A stretch of 64,000 nt of DNA from Streptomyces pseudovenezuelae (GTDB taxonomy: Bacteria > Actinomycetota > Actinomycetes > Streptomycetales > Streptomycetaceae), in NCBI RefSeq assembly GCF_029892565.1, contig NZ_JARXVH010000010.1:248001-312000 (forward strand), written 5' to 3'. The notes beneath the pieces are model-generated. The model was not told the DNA's origin and made no database searches. It worked only from the letters and a program-made list of their open reading frames with translations. Positions 9,001 to 18,500 of the stretch are shown here, piece by piece (position 1 is the stretch's first letter; each line of letters opens with the position of its first letter). The position numbers and the translations under genes are program-made.

Positions 9001-10809
9001 GAGGCAGCGGCGCGCCTGACGGAGTCCGCCCTCCGCTCGGTGAGTCTGGACACGCTCGCCACTCTCTTCGTTCCGGAACTGAACAACAACCGCTCCAACA
9101 GCAACAAGGTCGAGATGGTACGGCTGTTGCTGCGTCTACCGAACGAGCACGGAGAGCTGCCCGGCATCGGCGTCTGGCCCAAGCAGAAGGACGTCGCAGA
9201 AGCACTCGGCCTGTCCGCCGGGCGCATCCCGCAGATGCTGAAGGAGGAGCGCAAGCGCTGGAAGAAGCACCCCGCGGTCCACGCCCTGCGGGACGAGATG
9301 GTCGGCCTCCTGGTGGGCCTCGGCCGGGTCGCCCCCGCCGTGGAGATCGCCGATGCCCTCGCCGTACGACGCGGTACACAGCTGCCGGGACGCGAACAGC
9401 GCCGCGCGCTGGCTCTGGCCGCAGTGCGGGCCATCGTGGAGGTGGAGCAACTCCAGCCGGACGAGGCCGAGTTCCAGCACCAGGCCAACCGCAGGGCGAC
9501 GGAGGACGTACTGGCCGCGGGCCTGCTCGCGCTGGACGTACGGGAGGTCGACGCTCCGGACACCCCGACGGCTCCGGGACTCCTCGACTACGCAACCCGC
9601 CTGGGCAAGACAGCCGACCGCCTGGCCCGTCTGGATACCTTGCCGACGGCTACGACGGTCCTGAGCGAGCTGGGCGTACTGACCCCGCCGCCCGGTGTCG
9701 TGGACTGGGACGAACGGCGACTGGTCGAACTGGCCGCCGCTGCCTCCCTGAACGCGGCGGCGACGCCCCGCCTGGAAATCTACCCGCGCAACCTGTCCCT
9801 GGTACGGGCCCTGCGCCTCACCCAGGCCGGCCTAGTACGGCTGATCCCGGGCGTACCAGAAGCCCGGCAGCCCGGCCTTACGGGCGAGGACGTCAACGAG
9901 CGGGTACGGGCCCGCTTCCCGGAGCTGGTCATCAGGGACGGCCGGGGCAGGAGCACGCACGAGTTGCCGACCGGCGGCCCTCTGACCAAGGCATTGCGCG
10001 ACGCCGGCTTCGACCTCACCCTGTCGACGCGCGAGGACACGAAGACGCTCCGCTATCTGCCGACGCGGATGGACAGTGCGTCCACCTATCTGACGGTCGC
10101 AGACTGGCGTCAGTCGACGGAGGCAGGCGCAGTGACGCGCTACTCCGACGACCCGCTGGTCGCGGGCGGCGTCCGCGCGGACGAGCGGCTCCTCGCCTCG
10201 GCCCGGCGGGACGGCTACCGGGTCCTGACCGTGCACCACGTCCGTACGGTCGAGGCGGTACGGAGGCTGGCGGGCCACCGCATCGGCGCGCAGGCAGTCT
10301 CCGTGACCGAACTCTTCCTCTCGTCGATGCACGCGCTTGTCCCTCCGGGCACGAAGCCGACGTGGGAGACACTCCTGAAGGCAGACGTGGCCGAGCCCGG
10401 TTCGCGGGGCGCGCTGAAGTTCAGCGAGTACGCGCGGACCGCGTGGGGGACGGTGGAACCGCAGGTACGGGAGTTGTTGGCCCCGGGGGCCGGTTCGGGC
10501 CCGGTTCTACTGACCGAGGCGGCCGTGTTCGCCCGGTACGACGGCATGGGCGTCCTCGACCGGCTCGCGGAGGCATCTCGGCAGGGCGGGCGGGGGCTGT
10601 GGCTGCTGGTACCGCAGGCGGACCCTGGGCGTGAGCCGAAGCTGGGGCACACGGCGGTGGCGTACCAGGCCGGCCTGGGTGAATGGATCGACCTGCCGGA
10701 CTCGTGGGTAAGAAGGGAGTACCTGTCCAGCCTGACGGACGTGAGTGTCTTAAGCACGAACGGAACGAGGGGGACTGCGAGTGATCGACCGCAGGGCTCT
10801 GTTGAATGA
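6091..10809 (+). CDS. pglW: PglW: NERD nuclease-like and serine/threonine kinase protein of type 2 BREX (Pgl)
   Basis: This 1572-aa protein has four visible parts. Residues about 10-130 are a NERD (nuclease-related) domain with E51, D53, E66 and K68 in VREVDLLVV and MIELKDW. Residues about 190-420 are a kinase-like domain whose catalytic loop reads HHRAL (HRD aspartate replaced by Ala325) although YFAPEL is kept. Residues about 520-820 are a second kinase domain with HRDIKPDN (H677-N684) and D701-F-S in place of DFG. The rest contains a helix-hairpin-helix segment near 890-930 (GLGITTVGGLLDY, LLNAPGLG) and a long C-terminal region. PglW is the kinase of the Streptomyces phage growth limitation system. 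Codons 270 and 1554 are TTA. The 3' end overlaps pglX by 29 bases. Confidence 0.92.
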   Translation: MRQGRWTTVTESEFDHEHRGLEAIREKLADVDPWRAWSNFTFTANTGHVREVDLLVVAPGGVYMIELKDWHGSVTSENGTWVQTTPGDHRRPHGNPLHLVNKKAKELATLLGQNGRRVWVGEAVCFTDGGLRVRLPAHDQNGVHTVDELVTLLKQPPRNERRRINAVESREIKTTLERIGIRRSDAEYKVGPYQLVRKSIDSGPTWTDYKASHSELPEVARVRVYLSERGSDASIRRSVENAARREAAVLQRFKHPGVVQLKQYYPSGHLAGPSLIFDYDPRTLRLDEYLLQHGKGLDILGRMALVRQLAETIRSAHSARIHHRALAARAVHVIPRDRGRGGRAVGEDAAWLTPRLEISDWQIATQRASATDGDNGQGITRFAPTALSAMHLAEGSDPYFAPELTALTADPVYLDVYGLGVLTYLLVTGRAPAASQAELLARLEAGEGLRPSSLVDDLSEDIDFLVQAATAYRPGQRLSSVDEFLEMLEIVEDGLTAPPSEPDPEPAEGPEKDPLEAVAGDVLGGRWEVRRRLGTGSTSRAFLVRDLEAEARKTRPLAVLKVALSDSRGQVLVHEAEVMNRLRPDSRVIRLVEPEPLHIGPRTVLALEYVGDERDATEQDAEAADSGTKTGTRTRRREETVARQLREHGRLKIDQLEAYGDYLFGAVDFLEGESVWHRDIKPDNIAIRIRPNRTRELVLIDFSLAGYPAKDYEAGTDGYLDPFIGSLTRTAYDSHAERYAIAVTLHQMASGELPKWGDGSLPPRMTDAKEFPYPTVQADAFEPAVRDSLVAFFRKALHRDAAKRFAELKPMRDAWRKIFLDASQTVPSNHRSRHPEPSPQETAAGERAAAIADAEPLTADEQRERLAAAVTRDTHLSAAGLTPAAESFLYGLGITTVGGLLDYSRSKLLNAPGLGTKTRTEVQRRQRQWGRLLREASLSPLTPKGRAEAKEELAQLTATGSAVAGALATDEAAARLTESALRSVSLDTLATLFVPELNNNRSNSNKVEMVRLLLRLPNEHGELPGIGVWPKQKDVAEALGLSAGRIPQMLKEERKRWKKHPAVHALRDEMVGLLVGLGRVAPAVEIADALAVRRGTQLPGREQRRALALAAVRAIVEVEQLQPDEAEFQHQANRRATEDVLAAGLLALDVREVDAPDTPTAPGLLDYATRLGKTADRLARLDTLPTATTVLSELGVLTPPPGVVDWDERRLVELAAAASLNAAATPRLEIYPRNLSLVRALRLTQAGLVRLIPGVPEARQPGLTGEDVNERVRARFPELVIRDGRGRSTHELPTGGPLTKALRDAGFDLTLSTREDTKTLRYLPTRMDSASTYLTVADWRQSTEAGAVTRYSDDPLVAGGVRADERLLASARRDGYRVLTVHHVRTVEAVRRLAGHRIGAQAVSVTELFLSSMHALVPPGTKPTWETLLKADVAEPGSRGALKFSEYARTAWGTVEPQVRELLAPGAGSGPVLLTEAAVFARYDGMGVLDRLAEASRQGGRGLWLLVPQADPGREPKLGHTAVAYQAGLGEWIDLPDSWVRREYLSSLTDVSVLSTNGTRGTASDRPQGSVE

Positions 10810-13800
10810 CCTGAAGCAGCAGGTCAAGGCAGTCGAGGCTGACCTCGGCAAGCAGGTCGGCGTAGTGGCAGAGGGCGCGAGATTCCGCGCTGAGTACGAG
10901 CGCGCCCGCAAGCTGGGCCGTACGGCGGCAACCTGGAACTCCTGGCTGGACAATCGGATCACGCAGGTCGCGGTGGCATGGGCGCTGGGTACGGTCTTCG
11001 TCCGGTTCGTCGAGGACAACGGGCTGATCCCCGAGCCGTATCTGACTGCGCCGGAGGCCGATCGGCGGCATCTGGCGCTGGCGCGGTTCGAGGAGTACGT
11101 CTCGGAGGCAGCGGACCCGACGTACCGGGGATGGCTGGAGCAGGCGTTCGCGGAACTGGGGGCGGGGCAGGCGGGTCGCCTGCTGTTCGACCCACGACAC
11201 AACCCGCTGTTCCAGATCCCGTTATCGCACGACGGCGCGCGGGAATTAGTGGAGTTCTGGCGCCGGCGCAATGCGGACGGCACCCTCGTCCACGACTTTA
11301 CGGACCCGCTCAAGAAGGACGGGGACGGGACGCGAGGCTGGAACACACGGTTTCTGGGTGACCTGTATCAGGACCTCAATGAGTCCGCGCGGAAGACATA
11401 CGCACTGCTTCAAACGCCGGAATTCGTGGTGAAGTTCATCCTCGACCGAACGATGGCGCCAGCGGTGCTGGAGTTCGGGTACAAGGATCTGAAGATGATC
11501 GACCCCGCTTGCGGGTCGGGGCACTTCGTCCTGGAGGTGTTTCGGCGACTGGTGCGGCTTTGGGCGGATGCCCGGCCAGACAAGGACGTGCACGAGCGGG
11601 TGCGGGAAGCGCTGAACTCCGTACACGGGGTGGACTTGTACCCCTTCGCGGTGGCTATTGCTCGGTTCCGGTTGATAGTGGCAGCCATGGCCGCCGGTGA
11701 GGTGTCGACACTGGCGGAGGCAGCCCAATACGATTGGCCGATCCATCTGGCGGTGGGTGACTCGCTTATCAAGCACCGACACAAGCAGGGGAACCTTTTT
11801 GATGACCTGGAGGAGGAGGGCGCGGATGAGCTGGCCGACTTCAAGTACGAGACCGAGGATGCGCATGAGCACCCTGAGATCCTGAAGCCGGGGCGATATC
11901 ATGTAGTAGTGGGTAATCCTCCATATATCACGGTGAAGGACAAGAAGCTTAACGAGCTTTATCGGGGCCTGTACAGTGCGTGCACAGGGTCCTATGCCCT
12001 TTCAGTCCCGTTCGCTCAGCGATTCTTCGAGTTGGCAAGGACCGGCGACGCCGACAGCGGACTCGGATACGGCATGGTCGGCCAGATCACGGCCAACTCG
12101 TTCATGAAGCGCGAGTTCGGCTCGTCATTAATCGAGAAATTCTTCGGTCACGAAGTCGAGTTGACTGAAGTGATCGACACGTCCGGCGCCTATATTCCGG
12201 GGCATGGAACCCCTACGGTCATCCTCATCGGCATGCCGCGTGCGGGGAACAGGCGCTCCGCCTTCGTCAGGACCGTGCGAAGTGTGCAAGGAGAGCCCGA
12301 CACGCCCGAGAATGACGAAGATGGACTGGTCTGGAACGCAATTTTGAACCAGATCGACGAGCCAGGTTCCGTAAGCCGATGGGTGTCGGTAGACGATTTA
12401 GAGAGGCATCGCTACTTCGGCAAGCAGCCATGGATCCTCACAGATGGCGGCCTCGAGCTCGTGGAAATACTCAACAGTCAAGCAGCTTCAAAGCTCTCTG
12501 CCGTGGCAGCCGATATAGGCGCGGGCGCCGTAACTCGTGAGGATCACGCATATATGGTCGGCGCTGGATCCCTCCGGCGTCACCGTATCCCATCGAGTCA
12601 CAAGCGTCCGCTGATCGAAGGAACAGAGGTACGAGATTTCCTCATATTGGATCCAGTAGTGTCACTCTGGCCCTACGACGCGAGCAATCTACGAGCGGAC
12701 GCACCTCCAGCGATAGAAAGATTCCTCTGGCCTTATCGACGACTTCTGATAAATCGACCCGCATTTGGTAAGACCCAGCTAGAACGGGGTCTAACCTGGT
12801 TCGAATATTCAATGTTCTTCAAACAGCGCTACCAGGCACCACTTTCCATCACCTTCGCCTTCGTTTCCTCTCACAACCACTTTGCACTCGACAGAGGCGG
12901 CAAGGTATCGAGCCGCTCCGCACCCGTGATAAATCTTCGAGCGGAGTCGAGTGAGGCCGACCATCTAAGCATTATCGGCCTCCTCAACAGTTCCACTGCC
13001 GGTTTTTGGCTGAAGCAGATCAGTCACGACAAGGGAAACCGAGGGGGCGAGCGGGGGACTGGGCGCTACGCCTGGGAGAGCTTTTTCGAATTCACCGGCA
13101 CCAACATCGAAGATTTCCCCCTACCTCCTGGCTCCCCGACCACTTTTGCTGAAGCTATCGACAATCTGATTCAAAGACACGCCGCTGCCAACCCCAAGTG
13201 CACTGCAGCCGATTTGAGGCCTACAGCAAACACCCTTCGGGAGGCCCACGCTACATGGAGCTACACCCGCTCCCGAATGATCACTCTCCTAGAAGAGTTG
13301 GACTGGCAGGTCTACTCGCTCTACCACCTGCACCCCGAAGACCTACGCGTCGCCGAGGACCCCGACTCTCCGGAGATCCCCGAGCTTGCTCTCGGCGAGC
13401 GCGCCTTCGAGATCGCGCTAGCCCGTCGAGTCGCCGCACGGGAGACCAGCGACGAATGGTTCAAGCGGCATGGGTCCACACCCATCACCGAGATTCCCGC
13501 CCATTGGCCCGCCGCCTACCGACAGGTCGTCCAGAAGCGCCTCGACGCCATCGAGGCGTCCCGGGCCATCGGCATGGTCGAGCGGCCAGAGTACAAGCGG
13601 CGCTGGGCCACCGAAGGGTGGGACTCGCTCCAGGAGAAGGCTCTGCGGGGCTGGTTGCTCGAGCGGATCGAGGACCGGGCTTACTGGTTCGACGAAAACG
13701 GGATGCCCGCGCTCGTCAGCCTCTCCCGCCTCACCGACAACCTCTCCCGCGACGAGGATTTCGTCTCCGTAGCCAAGATCTACGCCCCCCACAGGGAACT

Positions 13801-14401
13801 GCCGATCGTTGTTGGCGAGTTGATGACCGACGAGCACGTGCCCTTCCTCTCCGCCCTGCGCTACAAGCCCGCCGCCCTCAAGAAGCGCGCGGACTGGGAG
13901 CACGTCTGGGATCTCCAGCGCCAGGAGGACGCCGCTCCGAACGAGCCGGCCAAGCGGAAGATCCGGGACTCCATACCCGTACCGCCCAAGTACGCCTCCG
14001 CCGACTTCCTGCGCCCTTCCTACTGGCGAGCGCGTGGCAAGCTGGACGTGCCCAAGGAGCGGTTCATCTCGTACGCGCGAGCCAATGTGGCCACCCCCGA
14101 CCTGTACGGCTGGGCAGGCTGGGACCACCGGGAGCAGGCGATCGCGCTCGACACATACATCGCCATCCACGAGGGCCTGACAACCGAAGAGGTCACCCCG
14201 CTTCTCGCCGGGCTACTCGAACTCCAGCCGTGGCTGACGCAGTGGCACAACGAGCCCGATCCGTTCTTCGCCCCGACCCCCGCTAAGTTCTTCGAGGGCG
14301 ACCGGCAGATTGAGCAGGGCAAGCACGGCCTCACCGACGACGACCTGCGCGCCTGGCGCCCGGTCGCCGCGAACAGAGGACGCCGTACCGCCAAGAAGTA
14401 G
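10781..14401 (+). CDS. pglX: PglX: adenine-specific DNA methyltransferase of type 2 BREX
   Basis: This 1206-aa protein starts with a GTG inside the end of pglW. It has SAM-binding motif I DPACGSGHF (D241-F249) and motif IV NPPY (N379-Y382), the signature of N6-adenine methyltransferases. In BREX systems this enzyme marks host DNA, and PglX is also needed for defence. The middle, about bases 11880-13200, is clearly poorer in G+C than either end and contains the segment KGNRGGERGTG, which suggests a swapped recognition domain. The longest G run is five bases (for example 13043-13047 and 13053-13057), so no long slippage tract is visible. Codons 148, 156, 450 and 540 are TTA. Confidence 0.94.
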   Translation: MIDRRALLNDLKQQVKAVEADLGKQVGVVAEGARFRAEYERARKLGRTAATWNSWLDNRITQVAVAWALGTVFVRFVEDNGLIPEPYLTAPEADRRHLALARFEEYVSEAADPTYRGWLEQAFAELGAGQAGRLLFDPRHNPLFQIPLSHDGARELVEFWRRRNADGTLVHDFTDPLKKDGDGTRGWNTRFLGDLYQDLNESARKTYALLQTPEFVVKFILDRTMAPAVLEFGYKDLKMIDPACGSGHFVLEVFRRLVRLWADARPDKDVHERVREALNSVHGVDLYPFAVAIARFRLIVAAMAAGEVSTLAEAAQYDWPIHLAVGDSLIKHRHKQGNLFDDLEEEGADELADFKYETEDAHEHPEILKPGRYHVVVGNPPYITVKDKKLNELYRGLYSACTGSYALSVPFAQRFFELARTGDADSGLGYGMVGQITANSFMKREFGSSLIEKFFGHEVELTEVIDTSGAYIPGHGTPTVILIGMPRAGNRRSAFVRTVRSVQGEPDTPENDEDGLVWNAILNQIDEPGSVSRWVSVDDLERHRYFGKQPWILTDGGLELVEILNSQAASKLSAVAADIGAGAVTREDHAYMVGAGSLRRHRIPSSHKRPLIEGTEVRDFLILDPVVSLWPYDASNLRADAPPAIERFLWPYRRLLINRPAFGKTQLERGLTWFEYSMFFKQRYQAPLSITFAFVSSHNHFALDRGGKVSSRSAPVINLRAESSEADHLSIIGLLNSSTAGFWLKQISHDKGNRGGERGTGRYAWESFFEFTGTNIEDFPLPPGSPTTFAEAIDNLIQRHAAANPKCTAADLRPTANTLREAHATWSYTRSRMITLLEELDWQVYSLYHLHPEDLRVAEDPDSPEIPELALGERAFEIALARRVAARETSDEWFKRHGSTPITEIPAHWPAAYRQVVQKRLDAIEASRAIGMVERPEYKRRWATEGWDSLQEKALRGWLLERIEDRAYWFDENGMPALVSLSRLTDNLSRDEDFVSVAKIYAPHRELPIVVGELMTDEHVPFLSALRYKPAALKKRADWEHVWDLQRQEDAAPNEPAKRKIRDSIPVPPKYASADFLRPSYWRARGKLDVPKERFISYARANVATPDLYGWAGWDHREQAIALDTYIAIHEGLTTEEVTPLLAGLLELQPWLTQWHNEPDPFFAPTPAKFFEGDRQIEQGKHGLTDDDLRAWRPVAANRGRRTAKK

Positions 14402-15412
14402 CCCGCCACTACGCCAACGGCCCCGCGATCGGAACAGATCGCAACGTGGCCGAATCCCGTATCGCGGGCCTGTGGGGCGTCGAGGAGGACCAGCACGGCC
14501 GGATGTACACCGGCGAACAGCGCGGCGTCTTCCTGGACTTCCTGCGCTCGCGGCTCGCCGCGAAGCCCGGCGCGGCGGCGGCCGACATGCTGCTTCGACG
14601 GCAAGATCCGGCCGTCGAAGAGCTTATGGCCCTCGCGGCGGCCGAGATCCGCGACCGCGAGCAGTTCGTGCTCATCGCCGAGCAGCGGGTCGCCTACGAG
14701 AAGGTGATGTCCGCAGTCCGCAAGGCCAAGCGGTCCAACCACAAGCAGTCGTGGTGACCGGCGGTCCCGGCTCCGGCAAGAGCGTCGTCGCTCTGTCGCT
14801 TCTCGGCGAGGTGTACCGGCGCGGGGTGACCGCTCTGCACGCCACCGGGTCCGCGTCGTTCACCAAGATCATGCGGAAGGTCGCCGGGGCCGGAAGCCCG
14901 CGGTGCAGAAGCTGTTCATGTACGTCAACAGCTTCGTGGACGCCGAGCCGAACGACCTCGACGTACTGGTCTGCGACGAGGCCCACCGCCTGCACAAGAC
15001 CTCCGCCAACCGCTACACCAAGTCAGAACTGCGTACCGGCCGTCCCCAGGTGGCGGAGTTGATCGACGCCGCCCTGGTGCCGGTGTTCCTGCTCGACCAG
15101 CACCAGGTGGTACGGCCCGGGGAGATGGGCACCAAGCCGGAGATCCAGCGGGCCGCCGACGCGCAGGGCCTGGAACGTGTAAGGCGATCGGTCGGTCCTC
15201 GGTGCGCCGCCCGCGCCCCTGTGGGCCACCGACCCGGACGGATTCGGCCAGGTCGGCTGCGTCTACACCGCGCAGGGCTTCGAGTACGACTGGTCGGGCG
15301 TGATCTTCGTCCTCGATCTGGTCTGGCGTACTCGACGGACCCGGAAACGCGCGACAAGCTGCGCTCGCTCGTGAGTCCGGCGCCCGGGGCGGAGGCAATC
15401 GCCCTCGTGTAG
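14402..15412 (+). pseudogene. Broken DUF2075/Schlafen-like helicase gene between pglX and pglY
   Basis: Recognisable pieces fall in three frames. From 14404 a frame reads HYANGPAIGTDRN and RMYTGEQRGVFLDFL to about 14750. A second frame then carries a Walker A motif (TGGPGSGKSVV, about 14758-14790) and continues to about 14890. A third frame (14903-15180) reads LFMYVNSF, VLVCDEAHRL with a DEAH-type Walker B, and VFLLDQHQVV. A fourth short piece (QVGCVYTAQGFEYDW) lies near 15250-15300, after an apparent deletion. Intact relatives are ATP-dependent nucleic-acid enzymes, often with an N-terminal GIY-YIG nuclease, which is missing here. The core between the DEAH box and the last motif is lost, so no active product is expected. 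Confidence 0.78.
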
Positions 15413-15504
15413 TCGGGCATATGCGAAAAGACACCATCCGTTGACAGCGGTACGTCATACCATCGGATGAACCTGCGCAGCCGCTCGTCGGGGAGTGATC
15501 TTTC

Positions 15505-18500
15505 ATGTCCCAACAGCCGCTCTTACTCCACGATGTCATCGACATCAAGGAGTCCATTTCCACATCGGACTTCGTCCTCCAGCTCTCGGAGGCGACAGCC
15601 CCGGAGGGCGCCGAGCGTGCACTGCGAGATTACGTGGTCACGGAACGGCTGCTGGAGAACTTCGACGAGGCGCTCGGGCTGATCCGGGCCGCGCTCGACG
15701 GGCACACGTCGAAGGCGGCCTACCTCCATGGGTCGTTCGGTTCCGGTAAGTCGCATTTCATGGCGGTGCTCCATGCACTGCTCAGCGGAGCCCCGGCGGT
15801 CCGCGCGCGGACAGACTTGGACCCGGTGCTCACCAAGCACGAGTGGCTCGGCACTGAGGGGAAGCGATTCCTGCTCGTGCCCTACCACATGCTCGGAGCG
15901 AAGGCCCTGGAGCAGCGGATCCTCGGCGGATACGTAAGCCACGTCAAGAAGCTGCACCCCGAGGCTCCGACGCCGCAGGTGTACCGGACGGACGCCCTGT
16001 TCGAGGACATCCGCGCGATGCGGTCCCGTATGGGCAACCAGGCGGTGATCGGCGGCCTCACCTCGGCGGACGTCGGCGACGGCGCCGCGGACGAGGAGGA
16101 CGAGTGGGGCGAGGCGTTCGGCTGGACGCCTCAGCTGCTCGACACCGCCCTCGCCGCCGAGGAGGTCCACGAGGGCGGCCAGGCGCTCAACCTGGTCAGC
16201 CCGTCGACACCCGCCGAGCTGCGGGCACGGCTTGTCCAGGACGCGAGCACGCACCTGCTGCCCGGCTTCGCCAAGAACGCCGCCGAGGACGAGCACGGGT
16301 TCGTCTCGCTCGACGCCGGCCTGTCCGTGATCGCCGAGCACACCAAGGCGCTCGGTTACGACGGGCTGATCCTCTTCATGGACGAGCTGATCCTTTGGCT
16401 CGCGACCCTCATCCACGACCAGAAGTTCGTGGCCCGCGAAGCCGGCAAGATCACCAACTTCGTGGAGGGCGGCGACGCCCGCCGTGCCGTGCCGGTGATC
16501 TCGTTCATCGCCCGCCAGCGCGACCTGCGCGAGCTTGTCGGCGAGGAGGTGTCGGGGGCGGCCGAGGCATCCATCCAGGACACGCTCAACCTGGCCTCGG
16601 GCCGGTTCGACAAGATCACGCTGGAAGACCGCAACCTTCCACAGGTAGCGCACGCGCGGCTACTCAAGCCCAAGGACGGCGAAGCCGCTGCCCTCGTCGA
16701 CGCGGAGTTCGAGAAGACCCGCAGGATCCGCCAGGAGGTATGGGACACGCTTCTGGGCTCCGACCGCGGTGCCGACGGCGTCGGCGCGGACGAGGAGAGC
16801 TTCCGGCTGACGTACCCCTTCTCGCCAGCGTTCATGGACACTCTCGTGCACGTGTCCTCCGCGCTCCAGCGCAACCGGACCGGCCTGAAGCTGATGGGGC
16901 AGCTGCTCGCCGAGCACCGGGCGGAGTTACGGCTGGGCGACCTGATCCCGGTCGGCGACCTGTATCCAGTGATCACAGCGGGCGGCGACAAGCCGTTCAC
17001 CGACAGCCTGAAGGTGGTCTTCGAGGCAGCCGACAAGTTGTACCGGACGAAGTTACGGCCGTACCTCCTCCTCACGCACAACGTGTCGGAGGAGGTCATC
17101 GAGCAGTACACCCACCGTCCCGACAGCATCACTGACCCGGACCTGCGCACCCGCATCAAGCAGTTCACTGGTGACAACCGCATAGTCGGCACGCTGCTGC
17201 TCTCGGCGCTCGCCCCGAGCGTCCCTGCCCTGTCCGACCTGACCATCCGCCGCCTGTCCGCACTCAACTACGGCTCGGTGGTCGCCCCGATCCCGGGCCG
17301 CGAGTACGGCATCCTCAAGAACAAAGTGGCCGAGTGGGCAGGCCGCTTCCCCGAGATCAAGGAGATCGGCACCGAGGCCAACCCGGGCGTCCGGCTCGAA
17401 CTGTCCGGCGTCGACGTCGACTCAGTTGTCGCCAACGCCAACGTCAATGACAACCCAGGCAACCGCGAGGCCCTCGCCAAGCGGCTCCTCGTCGAGGAAC
17501 TTGGCATCAAACAGGACCAGTTAATCAACGAGCTGCACTTCGCATGGCGGGGTACGGAGCGCAGCGTCGAGGTGGTGTTCGGCAATGTCGCCGACGTGGA
17601 TGAGCTGCCGGACCACGACCTCATGCCCCAGCAGGACGGGCACTGGCGGCTCGTGATCGACCTTCCCTTCGACGACAGCGAGTGGGGCGCACGCGAGGAC
17701 GCCATGCGGATGCAGCGGCTGCGCGAGCGACAGGGCGAGCCGTCCCGCAGTGTCGCCTGGCTGCCCACCCACCTCTCCAGTCAGCGGTACGCCGACTTCC
17801 GCCGCCTCGTCGTCATCGACAAGGCCCTGTCCGACAGCCAGCGGTTCGACGGCCAGTACGCCAGCCACCTGAGCCCCGACAACCGGGCCCGTGCGAAGGG
17901 ACTCCTGGAGACCCAGCGAGACTCGCTGCTCAAGAACGTGAAGGCGGCCTTCAAGCAGGCGTACGGCCTCGCCGACAAGAAGGCCACCGATGTGGAACTC
18001 GGCTTCGGCGACCATCTGCAGTCGCTGCGCGAAGTCGAGGGGCTGACGCTGTCCTTCGGCCAGTCACTGCGGGACGGCATCCGACACATCGCAGGCAAGC
18101 TGCTCGCTAGCCAGTACCCGGACCACCCGAGCCTCGACCCCGACGGCAACGGCACCGTCGTCAAGCCTGCCGACGCCAGGAAGGTCTTCACCCACGTACG
18201 AGCCGCCGCCGAGGCTCGTGACGGACGCGCCGAAGTCCCCGCAGCCGACCGGAACCTGATGCGCCGAGTAGCCACTCCGCTGCGGCTGGGGCAGCAGAAG
18301 GAGGCGTACTTCGAGGTGTCGGAGTACTGGGCGGAGCATTTCCGGCAGCTCGCCAGGGGACAGGGTGTGACCGGAGACCTCAGCCTGATCACCCTGACCG
18401 ACTGGACGGACCGGCCCACACCGCGCGGTCTGCCGGGCTTTCTCGCCCGCCTCGTCGTGGCCTCGTTCGCCGAGATGGACGATCGAGTGTGGGTACGCGC

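Noticed and set aside
15441..15446. TTGACA upstream of pglY as a separate promoter
   Set aside because: The nearest TANNNT (TACCAT, 15458) is only 11 bases away and none lies at 16-19 bases, so it is not a convincing promoter.
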